A stretch of 22,734 bases of DNA, taken from RGIG9115 sp045649825 (GTDB lineage Bacteria > Bacillota > Clostridia > UBA1381). Made by a program: the position numbers and the translations under genes. Of the stretch, positions 8,486-15,736 are shown piece after piece; the stretch's first letter is position 1, and the number at the start of each line of letters is the position of its first letter. The DNA lies in the NCBI GenBank assembly GCA_045649825.1, contig JAZRQO010000008.1, forward strand, positions 1-22,734, in the 5' to 3' direction. The notes beneath the pieces were generated by a model. The model saw nothing but the letters and a program-made list of their open reading frames with translations. It ran no database searches and was not told where the DNA came from.

Positions 8486-8547
8486 CTATCTTAAACATCA
8501 TATTCAGGAAAAGTGAATTATATTAACTCAAAATACTCTATGTTTAT

Positions 8548-8583
8548 TAAAATCGCCTGAGCAAAAGATAATGCCCAAGCGAT
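8548..8583 (-). terminator. Probable terminator of the azlC-azlD-PAP2 operon
   Basis: On the minus strand ATCGCTTGGGC (8583-8573) pairs with GCTCAGGCGAT (8562-8552), 11 pairs including two G-T, with a 10-base loop. The T-tract is short (TTTTAAT). It lies nine bases after the PAP2 stop. Confidence 0.65.
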
Positions 8584-8591
8584 AATTATAC

Positions 8592-9104
8592 TTACCATCT
8601 GTTTTTTAGTTTAATACAGCTAATGCCTACAAAAGTCCCGAGAATCACACCGCCCACAATATCAGAGGGATAATGAACATACAAATATACTCTTGAAAAA
8701 GCAATAAGTGCTGCAACAGTATAGAATAAAACCGCCCATTTTTTATAAAAACCAGACAATACCGTTGCCGCTGCAAAAGAGCTTCCTGTATGCCCCGACG
8801 GGAATGAATAACTGCCGGGCGGATTAATTATAATGGGTACGTTTGCCGCTGCAAACGGTCTTATTCTGGTAAAAATATTTTTAAGCACAATATCACCTAA
8901 AACTGCGGCAAGTGCAAGTGCAATGGCAAGCCAAATTCCTGCTCTCCTCGTTTTTCGGAAACATAAAAGCGTAATTGCCGAAATTACCCATATTCCACCG
9001 CCATCACCAAGATGAGTTATAAATTTCATCAGGTAATCTAAAAAGTTTCCCGAAAAATTATCACGTATAAAATTTAAAAGAATAAAATCAAATTCTGTTA
9101 CCAA
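8592..9104 (-). CDS. PAP2-family membrane phosphatase
   Basis: About 170 residues, an integral membrane lipid-phosphate phosphatase of the PAP2 superfamily (substrates in the family include phosphatidate and undecaprenyl pyrophosphate). All three catalytic motifs are present: K-x6-RP in KNIFTRIRP, PSGH in SFPSGHTGSS, and SR-x5-H-x3-D in SRVYLYVHYPSD. Five to six hydrophobic segments surround them. I choose the TTG at 9104 as start because AAGAGGTGAT lies six bases upstream; the GTG at 9113 lies inside that site. It follows azlD by 12 bases, so it is probably the last gene of the azlC-azlD operon. The specific substrate is not evident. Confidence 0.88.
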   Translation of the reverse strand: MVTEFDFILLNFIRDNFSGNFLDYLMKFITHLGDGGGIWVISAITLLCFRKTRRAGIWLAIALALAAVLGDIVLKNIFTRIRPFAAANVPIIINPPGSYSFPSGHTGSSFAAATVLSGFYKKWAVLFYTVAALIAFSRVYLYVHYPSDIVGGVILGTFVGISCIKLKNRW

Positions 9105-9116
9105 AAAAATCACCTC

Positions 9117-9422
9117 TTATATCAGGTTAACCAAATATACCACCGCGCAGGAAATAAGAGAAACAGTCAGCAGCCCTTTGCCCTTATAAGCAAGAACAAA
9201 AGCAACTGCCACACCTGCTGCAGCGGAAGCTACACCACCCGTTGATGAGAACACATCGGGAATCGTCATTGCACCCAGAACAGCAAAGGGAACAAAATTA
9301 AGAAAAGCCTTTATATATGGATTTCTAATCTTTTTTCTAAAAAATGTAAGGGGCAGAAGCCTTATAATATATGTTACAACTGCCATGATTATCATAGCAC
9401 CCGCAAGCTTTAAACCTGTCAT
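9117..9422 (-). CDS. azlD: Branched-chain amino acid exporter small subunit AzlD
   Basis: A 101-residue protein of four hydrophobic segments, of the AzlD family (motifs MAVVTYIIRLLPLTFF and AFLNFVPFAVLGAMTIPD). It is the small partner of AzlC; in related systems (AzlCD, YgaZH/BrnFE) the pair exports branched-chain amino acids. It overlaps the azlC stop by four bases (ATGA), which indicates translational coupling and fits obligate pairing. Confidence 0.9.
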   Translation of the reverse strand: MTGLKLAGAMIIMAVVTYIIRLLPLTFFRKKIRNPYIKAFLNFVPFAVLGAMTIPDVFSSTGGVASAAAGVAVAFVLAYKGKGLLTVSLISCAVVYLVNLI

Positions 9423-10120
9423 ACGTTATCTGCCTCCTTTTCGGGATAAAGTATAGCTCCGACACCTGCTGCTATAACGGTAGATATTATAACTCTCCAA
9501 CCCCCTGAAAGGTTGTAAAGAACGGGTGTTATACTTATAATGCAGCTTACCGCCACTGCAAGAAGAATTACAAACAGCACAGGCTTTGAATTCTTTGCAG
9601 GAGGTACGATTATAGCAATAAACATTGCATAAATCGCCATACCAAGAGCAAGACGTACAGCTTCAGGAAGTACAGAGCCTGCAAAACCTCCGAGGAATGT
9701 TCCAAAGCTCCATCCGATTACGGGAAGAGTCATTATTCCTAAAAAATACCTGAAGCTGACAGCATCCCGCCTCTGCATTGCAAGGGCAAAGTTTTCATCT
9801 GTTATGCCAAAGGACATTATAAGCCGCTTTACGGTATTTGTTTCAGGCTCTATTTTCTGAGAAAGGGACAGGGACATTAAAAGATAGCGTATGTTTATGA
9901 TAAATGTTGCAAGAGCAAGCTCAAATAAGCCTCCGTTCCCGCTTATAATATCAATTCCAGCAAACTGCCCTGCACTGGTTAGGTTTGTAAGGGATATTAT
10001 AACCGCCTGAATGAGCGACAATCCCCCGCGAGTAGCCATTATTCCGAATGCAAATGACACTGATATGTAGCCAAGGCAGATAGGTATTCCACCTTTTAAG
10101 CCTTTTATATATTCTTTCAA
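9419..10120 (-). CDS. azlC: Branched-chain amino acid exporter large subunit AzlC
   Basis: A 233-residue AzlC-family membrane protein: KGLKGGIPICLGYISVSFAFG at the N-terminus and the characteristic TSAGQFAGI in the second hydrophobic region, then several more membrane helices. Together with AzlD it should export branched-chain amino acids. The start is a TTG at 10120, ten bases after GAAAGGT, and the protein aligns from its first residues with the family pattern MKE-x-GLK. Its upstream region is occupied by a 205-bp nested-hairpin element that separates it from valS, and no clear promoter is visible. It may depend on read-through from valS or on sequence within that element. Confidence 0.9.
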   Translation of the reverse strand: MKEYIKGLKGGIPICLGYISVSFAFGIMATRGGLSLIQAVIISLTNLTSAGQFAGIDIISGNGGLFELALATFIINIRYLLMSLSLSQKIEPETNTVKRLIMSFGITDENFALAMQRRDAVSFRYFLGIMTLPVIGWSFGTFLGGFAGSVLPEAVRLALGMAIYAMFIAIIVPPAKNSKPVLFVILLAVAVSCIISITPVLYNLSGGWRVIISTVIAAGVGAILYPEKEADNV

Positions 10121-10162
10121 TTTGTTCAGTACCTTTCAATTTGTAGTTCTTAGCTCATAGAG

Positions 10163-10367
10163 TGGGCTCGTCGAAAAATAGTGCAGAATGGACAAACCGA
10201 AGGAAAATACGATTCATCGTATTTTCCCTTGCCCGAAAGCGTATGCTTATACGCCGAGCGGTGAGGTTTGTTCATAACTCAAAGGTACTAAACCGAAGAA
10301 ATCCGCAAAATTGCGGATTTCTACATAATTTTTTCTTTGAGTGGTCTGTGCATTTTGCGACAGCCCA
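10163..10367. mobile_element. MITE-like nested-hairpin element between valS and azlC
   Basis: The ends are imperfect inverted repeats: TGGGCT.GTCG.AAAAT at 10163-10180 and its complement at 10350-10367. Between them are two further closed arms. Arm A: ATGGACAAACC (10188-10198) pairs with GGTTTGTTCAT (10265-10275) and encloses two hairpins, GGAAAATACGA/TCGTATTTTCC (10202-10227) and GCGTAT/ATACGC (10239-10254). Arm B: ACTCAAAG (10277-10284) pairs with CTTTGAGT (10335-10342) and encloses a 12-bp hairpin, AGAAATCCGCAA/TTGCGGATTTCT (10297-10322). The element ends two bases from the valS stop codon. No target duplication is obvious and no transposase is encoded. It could be a non-autonomous element or a structured RNA; the hairpins may act as the valS terminator. 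Confidence 0.65.
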
Positions 10368-10369
10368 TA

Positions 10370-13003
10370 TTAAAGCGAATTAATAGTTTCCAATACCTTT
10401 TCCAACATTGCTTTGTATTTTTCACCTTTTTCACGCTCTGCATCAACTACAGCCTGAGGTGCTTTATCTACGAAGCCCTTGTTTGAAAGCTTACCTTCTA
10501 CTCTCTTTATTTCGCCCTCTAAACGCTTCTTTTCGTCGTTTAAGCGTGCAAGCTCTTTTTCACGGTCTACAAGCTCATTCATAGGCAGGAATATTTCAGC
10601 CGAGGGTACAACAATGTGTACTGCACCACTGTCTATTCCGTCCTTGCTTGCCACAACCTGAACTTCAGATGCAGACGCAAGCTTTTCAAAGAATGATGCA
10701 CCACTCTCAAAAACGTCTGACTTATCCGTTACAATGATTGTTTTAGCCTTCTTTGAGGGTGGAACATTCATTTCAAGACGGCGGTTTCTGATTGCAGAAA
10801 TAGCGTCCATAACAAGCTGCATCTTAGCTTCATCCTCTGAGAAGTCAAGCTTTTCGTCATACTGAGGCCAGTCACTTATCATAATGCTTTCACCCTCGTG
10901 CGGTAGATGGAGCCAGATTTCTTCAGTGATGAACGGCATAAAGGGATGAAGAAGCTTCATGGTATTTGAAAGCACGTATGTGAGAACATACTGAGCTGTT
11001 TTACCGCTTTCACTTTCTTTATCGAAAAGTCTTGTTTTTACAAGCTCAATATACCAGTCGCAGAAGTCGTCCCAGATAAAGCTGTAAAGATTTGAAAGTG
11101 CAACTCCAAGCTCAAAATTATCAAGGTTATCTGTTACGGATTTTACTACTTTGTTATATTTAGAAAGAATCCACTTATCGGAAAGCTCAAGTTTTTCAAA
11201 GTCAGGGAGCTTGTTATCCGTTACTGTAAGATTCATAAGAGCAAATCTTGACGCATTCCATATCTTATTTGCAAAGTTACGGCTTGCCTCAACTCTTTCC
11301 ATATAGAAACGCATATCATTACCCGGAGCATTACCTGTGGCTAACGTAAAACGAAGCGCGTCCGCACCATACTGGTCGATTATTTCAAGAGGGTCAATAC
11401 CGTTACCGAGAGATTTACTCATCTTTCTTCCCTGACTGTCACGCACAAGACCGTGGATAAACACGTGCTCAAAGGGTGACTTGCCTGTATGCTCAAGACC
11501 TGAGAAAATCATTCTTGAAACCCAGAAGAAAATAATGTCGTAACCTGTAACAAGCACGCTTGTGGGATAGAAATAGTCAAGGTCTTCCGTCTTTTCAGGC
11601 CAGCCGAGAGTTGAGAATGGCCAGAGTGCTGATGAGAACCAGGTGTCCAGCACGTCCTCGTCCTGATGCACCTTGCCGCCACACTTGGGACAAACTGTTA
11701 TATCTTCTTTTGAAACTGTTGTTTCACCGCATTCGTCGCAGTAGAACGCAGGAATTCTGTGTCCCCACCAGAGCTGTCTTGAAATACACCAGTCGAGAAC
11801 ATTTTCCATCCAGTTCATATATGTTTTTGTAAATCTTTCGGGGATAAATGATGTTGTTCCGCTGTTTACCGCTTCAATTGCAGGCTCAGCGAGAGGCTTC
11901 ATCTTAACAAACCACTGCTTTGAGATAATAGGCTCAACAGTTGTTCCGCAGCGGTAGCACACACCAACATTGTGACTATGTGGCTCAACCTTAACAAGAA
12001 GTCCCATATCATCAAGGTCCTTAACCATTGCCTTACGTGCCTCGTAGCGGTCCATTCCCTCATACTTGCCGCCGTAGTGGTTAACTGTCGCATCGTCGTT
12101 TAATACCTTAATCTGCTCAAGGTTATGGCGAAGTCCCACTTCAAAGTCATTGGGGTCATGGGCAGGTGTAATTTTAACGCAGCCTGTTCCGAATTCCTTG
12201 TCAACATACTCATCGGCAATAACGGGGATTTCTCTTCCAACCAAAGGAAGAACCAGCATTTTGCCCACAATGTCTTTATATCTTTCGTCTTCAGGATTAA
12301 CTGCAACTGCAGTATCACCAAGGAGCGTTTCGGGACGTGTTGTTGCGATAACAACGAAATCGTCGCTGTCCTTGATGGGGTACTTGATATGCCAGAAGAA
12401 GCCGTCCTGCTCTTCATGCTCAACCTCTGCGTCGGAAAGAGCAGTTATACAGTGAGGACACCAGTTAATAATTCTTGAGCCTTGGTATATAAGACCTTTT
12501 TCGTAAAGGTTAACAAACACTTCACGCACTGCCTTTGAACAGCCTTCGTCCATTGTAAAGCGTTCACGGTCCCAATCGCAGGATGAGCCGATTTTCTTAA
12601 GCTGATTAATAATACGGTCGCCAAACTTCTGCTTCCAGTCCCATACTCGCTCCAAGAACTTTTCACGGCCTAAGTCGTAACGTGTAAGACCTTCATTTTC
12701 GCGGAGATTTTCTTCAACCTTAATCTGAGTTGCAATACCTGCATGGTCTGTTCCGGGAACCCACAAAGCTTCAAAGCCCTGCATTCTCTTATATCTTATA
12801 AGAATATCCTGCAAGGTTTCGTCAAGAGCATGTCCCATATGGAGCTGTCCTGTAACATTCGGGGGTGGGATTACAATTGTAAAAGGCTTTTTATCCTTAT
12901 TTGGCTTTGCTTTGAAATAGCCTTTTTCCATCCAGGTTTTATAAAGCTTATCTTCAAATTCCGCCGGATTATATGTTTTTGATATGTTATCTCTTTCTTC
13001 CAA
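10370..13003 (-). CDS. valS: Valyl-tRNA synthetase
   Basis: A class Ia aminoacyl-tRNA synthetase of about 877 residues that charges tRNA-Val. Seen in order: PPPNVTGQLHMGHAL (the HIGH signature), VPGTDHAGIATQ, the editing domain (TTRPETLLGDTAVAVNP), a CxxC/CxxC zinc knuckle (CDECGE ... CPKCGG), DTWFSSALWPFSTLGWP, GRKMSKSLGN (KMSKS), an anticodon-binding helical domain, and a C-terminal coiled coil (REKELARLNDEKKRLEGEIK). Length is normal. The start is uncertain: GAAAGGA abuts the ATG at 13012, so the TTG at 13003, nine bases downstream of the site, fits better. A strong promoter gives a leader of only about 45 bases, so no T-box precedes it. The 3' end abuts a mobile-type element. Confidence 0.96.
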   Translation of the reverse strand: MEERDNISKTYNPAEFEDKLYKTWMEKGYFKAKPNKDKKPFTIVIPPPNVTGQLHMGHALDETLQDILIRYKRMQGFEALWVPGTDHAGIATQIKVEENLRENEGLTRYDLGREKFLERVWDWKQKFGDRIINQLKKIGSSCDWDRERFTMDEGCSKAVREVFVNLYEKGLIYQGSRIINWCPHCITALSDAEVEHEEQDGFFWHIKYPIKDSDDFVVIATTRPETLLGDTAVAVNPEDERYKDIVGKMLVLPLVGREIPVIADEYVDKEFGTGCVKITPAHDPNDFEVGLRHNLEQIKVLNDDATVNHYGGKYEGMDRYEARKAMVKDLDDMGLLVKVEPHSHNVGVCYRCGTTVEPIISKQWFVKMKPLAEPAIEAVNSGTTSFIPERFTKTYMNWMENVLDWCISRQLWWGHRIPAFYCDECGETTVSKEDITVCPKCGGKVHQDEDVLDTWFSSALWPFSTLGWPEKTEDLDYFYPTSVLVTGYDIIFFWVSRMIFSGLEHTGKSPFEHVFIHGLVRDSQGRKMSKSLGNGIDPLEIIDQYGADALRFTLATGNAPGNDMRFYMERVEASRNFANKIWNASRFALMNLTVTDNKLPDFEKLELSDKWILSKYNKVVKSVTDNLDNFELGVALSNLYSFIWDDFCDWYIELVKTRLFDKESESGKTAQYVLTYVLSNTMKLLHPFMPFITEEIWLHLPHEGESIMISDWPQYDEKLDFSEDEAKMQLVMDAISAIRNRRLEMNVPPSKKAKTIIVTDKSDVFESGASFFEKLASASEVQVVASKDGIDSGAVHIVVPSAEIFLPMNELVDREKELARLNDEKKRLEGEIKRVEGKLSNKGFVDKAPQAVVDAEREKGEKYKAMLEKVLETINSL

Positions 13004-13029
13004 AATAAACATTCCTTTCAATGCATATA

Positions 13030-13044
13030 GGGTACAATCTACCC
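13030..13044. promoter_or_regulatory. Small inverted repeat in the valS leader
   Basis: GGGTA (13030-13034) and TACCC (13040-13044) flank five bases, just downstream of the predicted transcript start and upstream of the ribosome-binding site. It could be an operator or a leader hairpin; the function is unknown. Confidence 0.35.
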
Positions 13045-13054
13045 ATTATCCTCT

Positions 13055-13083
13055 ATTATGCCATTTTTTGCACGGTTTGTCAA
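13055..13083 (-). promoter_or_regulatory. Promoter of valS
   Basis: On the minus strand TTGACA (13083-13078), 17-base spacer, CATAAT (13060-13055). Near-consensus sigma-A type. Confidence 0.85.
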
Positions 13084-13106
13084 GATGTTTTACTATATAT
13101 TTGAGC

Positions 13107-13143
13107 AAAAAAACAGACAGCTCTGCATTAAGCTGTCTGTTTT
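13107..13143 (-). terminator. Terminator of the M55/isomerase operon
   Basis: On the minus strand AAAACAGACAGCT pairs perfectly with AGCTGTCTGTTTT (13 bp, 8-base loop), followed by further Ts. It lies four bases after the isomerase stop. Confidence 0.9.
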
Positions 13144-13147
13144 AATA

Positions 13148-14032
13148 TTATTTGCCTAAAAACTTATTCCATACCTTAACCCATTCGGCTAAGCTGTCTT
13201 CTCCTGACATGCCCTCGATAGGTCTTTGTTCGAATGTAACAGTATTGTTTTCCTTTTCAAAGTAGCCTGCATCCTTTAAGATGTTAAGGAACTTGATACC
13301 ATCCTCTGAAGTGTATTCACTTCCGGGGTAGTCCCAGGCAACGTGCTTGTCGCCGTAGTAGGGGCTGTTCTTATCTTTGATTACACAGTTACCGAGATGT
13401 ATGTGTATTAGTGTATCCTCTGCACCCTTAACTGCACTCTCAAGTGTTTCGTGCATGATGGGCACGTGACACTGGTCGAGAAGCATACCTATTCTTTCAA
13501 ATCCGCTCTTGCGGATGTTGTGAATGAAGTCTGTTGTTTCGTTAAGGCGTCCGAAAAGGAAGTGCTTATCAATATCCCAGTCAGTAGGCTCAAGTGCAAG
13601 CCAAACATCATCGGGAATATTCTTTGCAATTCTGAGAACGAACTCAGCATAACGCTCAATCGCACCCTGATGGTCTTCGGGCATATCAGGACCGCTACCG
13701 AAAATAATCTTCTTTGTACCCAGTGAAAGTCCGTATTCTATTTCACGCATTGTTATGTCATAAGCTCTGTCTTTATCAGCCTGCTTGGTTGATGAGGGAA
13801 GAATAATTTCTTCACCGAAACGGTCGCCTATGTTATAGTTGATAACCTTGCCACTGTCAAGAAGTGCTGCTCTTTCTTCTTTTGCGTTTTCGCCTCTCCA
13901 GAGCCAGCAGTCAAGAGCGTCAACATTGGGGTTCAACGCTATTTTCTTAATTGTTTCAGTATGTACTGCCGCATTTGTCATTGATTCGGGCCACACAAAC
14001 TGATGGTTTACTCCAAGGATTGTCTTTTTCAT
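13148..14032 (-). CDS. Sugar phosphate isomerase/epimerase-family TIM barrel
   Basis: A 294-residue protein of the xylose isomerase-like/AP endonuclease 2 superfamily, cytoplasmic, usually a metal-dependent isomerase or epimerase of sugars, inositols or sugar phosphates. Candidate metal ligands sit at the barrel strand ends: Glu in ALEPTDWD, Asp and His in LLDQCHVP, His in IHIHLGN and the C-terminal Glu in TFEQRP. The start overlaps the end of the M55 peptidase gene by four bases (ATGA), with AAGGAG 11 bases upstream inside that gene, so the two are translationally coupled. A strong terminator follows. The substrate cannot be told from sequence; pairing with an aminopeptidase-like enzyme and an aldolase suggests a shared catabolic route, but this is inference. 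Confidence 0.82.
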   Translation of the reverse strand: MKKTILGVNHQFVWPESMTNAAVHTETIKKIALNPNVDALDCWLWRGENAKEERAALLDSGKVINYNIGDRFGEEIILPSSTKQADKDRAYDITMREIEYGLSLGTKKIIFGSGPDMPEDHQGAIERYAEFVLRIAKNIPDDVWLALEPTDWDIDKHFLFGRLNETTDFIHNIRKSGFERIGMLLDQCHVPIMHETLESAVKGAEDTLIHIHLGNCVIKDKNSPYYGDKHVAWDYPGSEYTSEDGIKFLNILKDAGYFEKENNTVTFEQRPIEGMSGEDSLAEWVKVWNKFLGK

Positions 14033-14817
14033 GCGTTTACCATCTCCTTTTCATACTGCAAATACTGTGACCATACCTTCAAAAGATTGTCACCCTTCAT
14101 AACAACTGTTCTGTTGTCTACGAAAATTTCGGGATGGATTTTGAGCATTGTGTAAAGGTAGGGGCAGTCTGAGAACTCAATCTTGATTTCAAAAGGACCT
14201 TCGAGAACGAAAGGCTTAATATCTGCCTTCACTGCATCGTATGCTGCTTTTTTGAGCATTTCGCCTGTCTTTGACGGGGGAAGGCATACTGCTGTGTTGG
14301 GTGTGAGTGACTTTTTAACTGCACATGTTACAAGGCCGGGAATAAGGTCTGCACCTTCCTTGCATCCCATATCATCACCTGAAACGAACTTAAGGGGAAC
14401 GCCAAATTGACCTGCAAGAGCAGCTTCTGTTCCGATTTCGCCAACCTTTAAGCCGTTTATGTAAACTGCATCATACTCACGAAGATAGCTGTGCTCTAAA
14501 AGTGAGCCTGTGTGCTGCATTGTGTGAAGTCCCATCATAAACAAACCGCCAAATCCTTCAGCGCCAACACCGCGCCATAAGTCGCCAAGGATAGGCTTAC
14601 CCATAACAACGGGCTCATCTATCTGTGACATATCAACATTACGCCCGTCTGTATGCATATCGTATACAACGGGCTCACCGCCTGCTTCCTTGATACCCTC
14701 AAGCACTGCCTTAAGGTCGTGCATAAGCATATCCCTTCCAAGCTGACTGTTTTCAGCCTGAGCAAAGGTTGTAACGCCTGTTACACCTTCTATATCAGTC
14801 ATTACTAAATACTTCAT
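14029..14817 (-). CDS. M55-family metallopeptidase (DppA-like D-aminopeptidase)
   Basis: A 262-residue cytoplasmic zinc peptidase family member; Bacillus DppA cleaves D-Ala-containing peptides. The metal and active-site residues known in DppA are all present in the expected order: Asp8 and Glu10 (MTDIEG), His55 (DMHTDG), His98 (MGLHTMQHTG) and Glu127 (VGEIGTEA), plus the GDD motif (FVSGDDMGCKEG, about 145). The start follows GAGAGGT by eight bases. It is the first gene of a two-gene operon with the overlapping isomerase-like gene, driven by a strong promoter with an inverted repeat near the start point. It is not next to dipeptide transport genes as dppA is in Bacillus, so the substrate may differ; some M55 proteins have no demonstrated peptidase role. 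Confidence 0.88.
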   Translation of the reverse strand: MKYLVMTDIEGVTGVTTFAQAENSQLGRDMLMHDLKAVLEGIKEAGGEPVVYDMHTDGRNVDMSQIDEPVVMGKPILGDLWRGVGAEGFGGLFMMGLHTMQHTGSLLEHSYLREYDAVYINGLKVGEIGTEAALAGQFGVPLKFVSGDDMGCKEGADLIPGLVTCAVKKSLTPNTAVCLPPSKTGEMLKKAAYDAVKADIKPFVLEGPFEIKIEFSDCPYLYTMLKIHPEIFVDNRTVVMKGDNLLKVWSQYLQYEKEMVNA

Positions 14818-14844
14818 TAATTTTACCTCTCTGCCATATGTATT

Positions 14845-14861
14845 TTGGTACGTACTACCAA
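14845..14861. promoter_or_regulatory. Candidate operator of the M55/isomerase operon
   Basis: TTGGTA (14845-14850) and TACCAA (14856-14861) flank five bases, immediately downstream of the -10 box and over the expected start point. This is the shape of a dimeric repressor site (GntR-like or LacI-like half-sites are possible). No regulator gene is in the window. Confidence 0.5.
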
Positions 14862-14868
14862 TAGAATT

Positions 14869-14897
14869 ATTTTATCACAGTTTGTAGGGTTTGTCAA
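14869..14897 (-). promoter_or_regulatory. Promoter of the M55/isomerase operon
   Basis: On the minus strand TTGACA (14897-14892), 17-base spacer ending in TGA, TAAAAT (14874-14869). Confidence 0.85.
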
Positions 14898-14924
14898 TTA
14901 CATAACAAATTTTTATATCATATT

Positions 14925-15575
14925 TTATCTTACAAGCCCGATTGTTCTTCTGGCTTCGTTATCTATGAACAAAATATCTGTTCCAAGAGCAAAGAATGTG
15001 TAACCCTGCTCAATTGCTTCGTTTACATTTTCCTTTGTTGCACGGACTATATGCTGACCTGCAACCTTGTTGTGTTTTCTGCAGGCTTCTAAAACCTTAA
15101 CCTTTGCTTCCTTGATTATATCGTGGTCTACCTGTCCTACAATGCCGTAAGAACCTGATAAGTCGTAGGGGCCGATAAATACGCCGTCGATTCCGTCTAC
15201 TGCAAGGATTTCTTCAATATTTTCAACAGCCTCCTTTGTTTCAATCATAGCAATTACGGTTATTTTGTCGTTTGCCTGCTCGCCGCTGTTTACCATAGGA
15301 ACAATAACACCCTCGGCACCAAGGTCAAGCATTCTTCTTATTGCCATTTCATCACTGTTTGCAACTCTTGCAAAGGGAGCTGCAAGTCCTTTTACTGCAC
15401 GCGCAAAATCAACGAACCCCTTTTCTGTAATGCTGGTGTGTTCAATATCTGCCGCAATAAAATCATAACCGCATTCCGCCATAATTTCCACGGCTACGGG
15501 GTCCCCCGTCTGAGATCATGTTCCGATAATAACCTCTTTGTCAATAATTCTCTGACGTAATGCTTTTCCGCTCAT
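14925..15575 (-). CDS. HpcH/HpaI-family aldolase interrupted by an in-frame TGA
   Basis: A class II metal-dependent aldolase of the HpcH/HpaI/RhmA/GarL type, which cleaves 2-keto-3-deoxy acids to pyruvate and an aldehyde. The frame begins at ATG 15575 (nine bases after AGAGG) with MSGKALRQRI, but codon 20 is TGA (15518-15516). The frame continues on to 14925. Family features after the stop: ADIEHT (catalytic His), ANSDEMAIRRMLDLGAEGVIVPMV, IAMIETKEAVENIEEI (metal Glu) and FIGPYDLSGSYG (metal Asp). The stop falls at the IG-x-W tryptophan that is conserved in HpaI, RhmA and GarL, so it is most simply TGG changed to TGA. A GTG at 15491 could restart translation but would lose the first barrel strand. 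UGA is a normal stop in neighbouring genes. Pseudogene, sequencing error or recoding remain possible. It has its own promoter. Confidence 0.82.
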
Positions 15576-15608
15576 ATTTTTTACCTCTTTCCGATGCTGT
15601 TTTATGGT

Positions 15609-15637
15609 ATTTTATCACCATTTCAATTCCTAGTCAA
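15609..15637 (-). promoter_or_regulatory. Promoter of the HpaI aldolase gene, with overlapping inverted repeat
   Basis: On the minus strand TTGACT (15637-15632), 17-base spacer ending in TGA, TAAAAT (15614-15609). ATGGT and ACCAT flank eight bases that include the -10 box, a possible repressor site. The box sequence and spacer end match those of the M55/isomerase promoter. Confidence 0.8.
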
Positions 15638-15736
15638 TACTAAATGTTAAAAATACAGAGAATTTTCGCTATTTTTGATACTTATAAATGCTTATTCAGA
15701 GCCATTGAACGGTCTGTGCATTTTTCATCCCCTTTT

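Noticed and set aside
10162..10383. Open frame of 73 codons on the plus strand across the valS-azlC junction
   Set aside because: It is the translation of the nested-hairpin element, has no ribosome-binding site, and ends inside valS. Such frames accompany repeats and are not evidence of a gene.
12125..12478. Plus-strand frames of about 100-117 codons inside valS
   Set aside because: They are shadows of the conserved ValRS editing domain on the opposite strand, with no site or domain.
15516..15518. Reassignment of UGA to an amino acid as explanation for the internal stop
   Set aside because: The M55, MATE, YdcZ and azlC genes all end with TGA at family-typical lengths, so UGA is a normal stop codon here.
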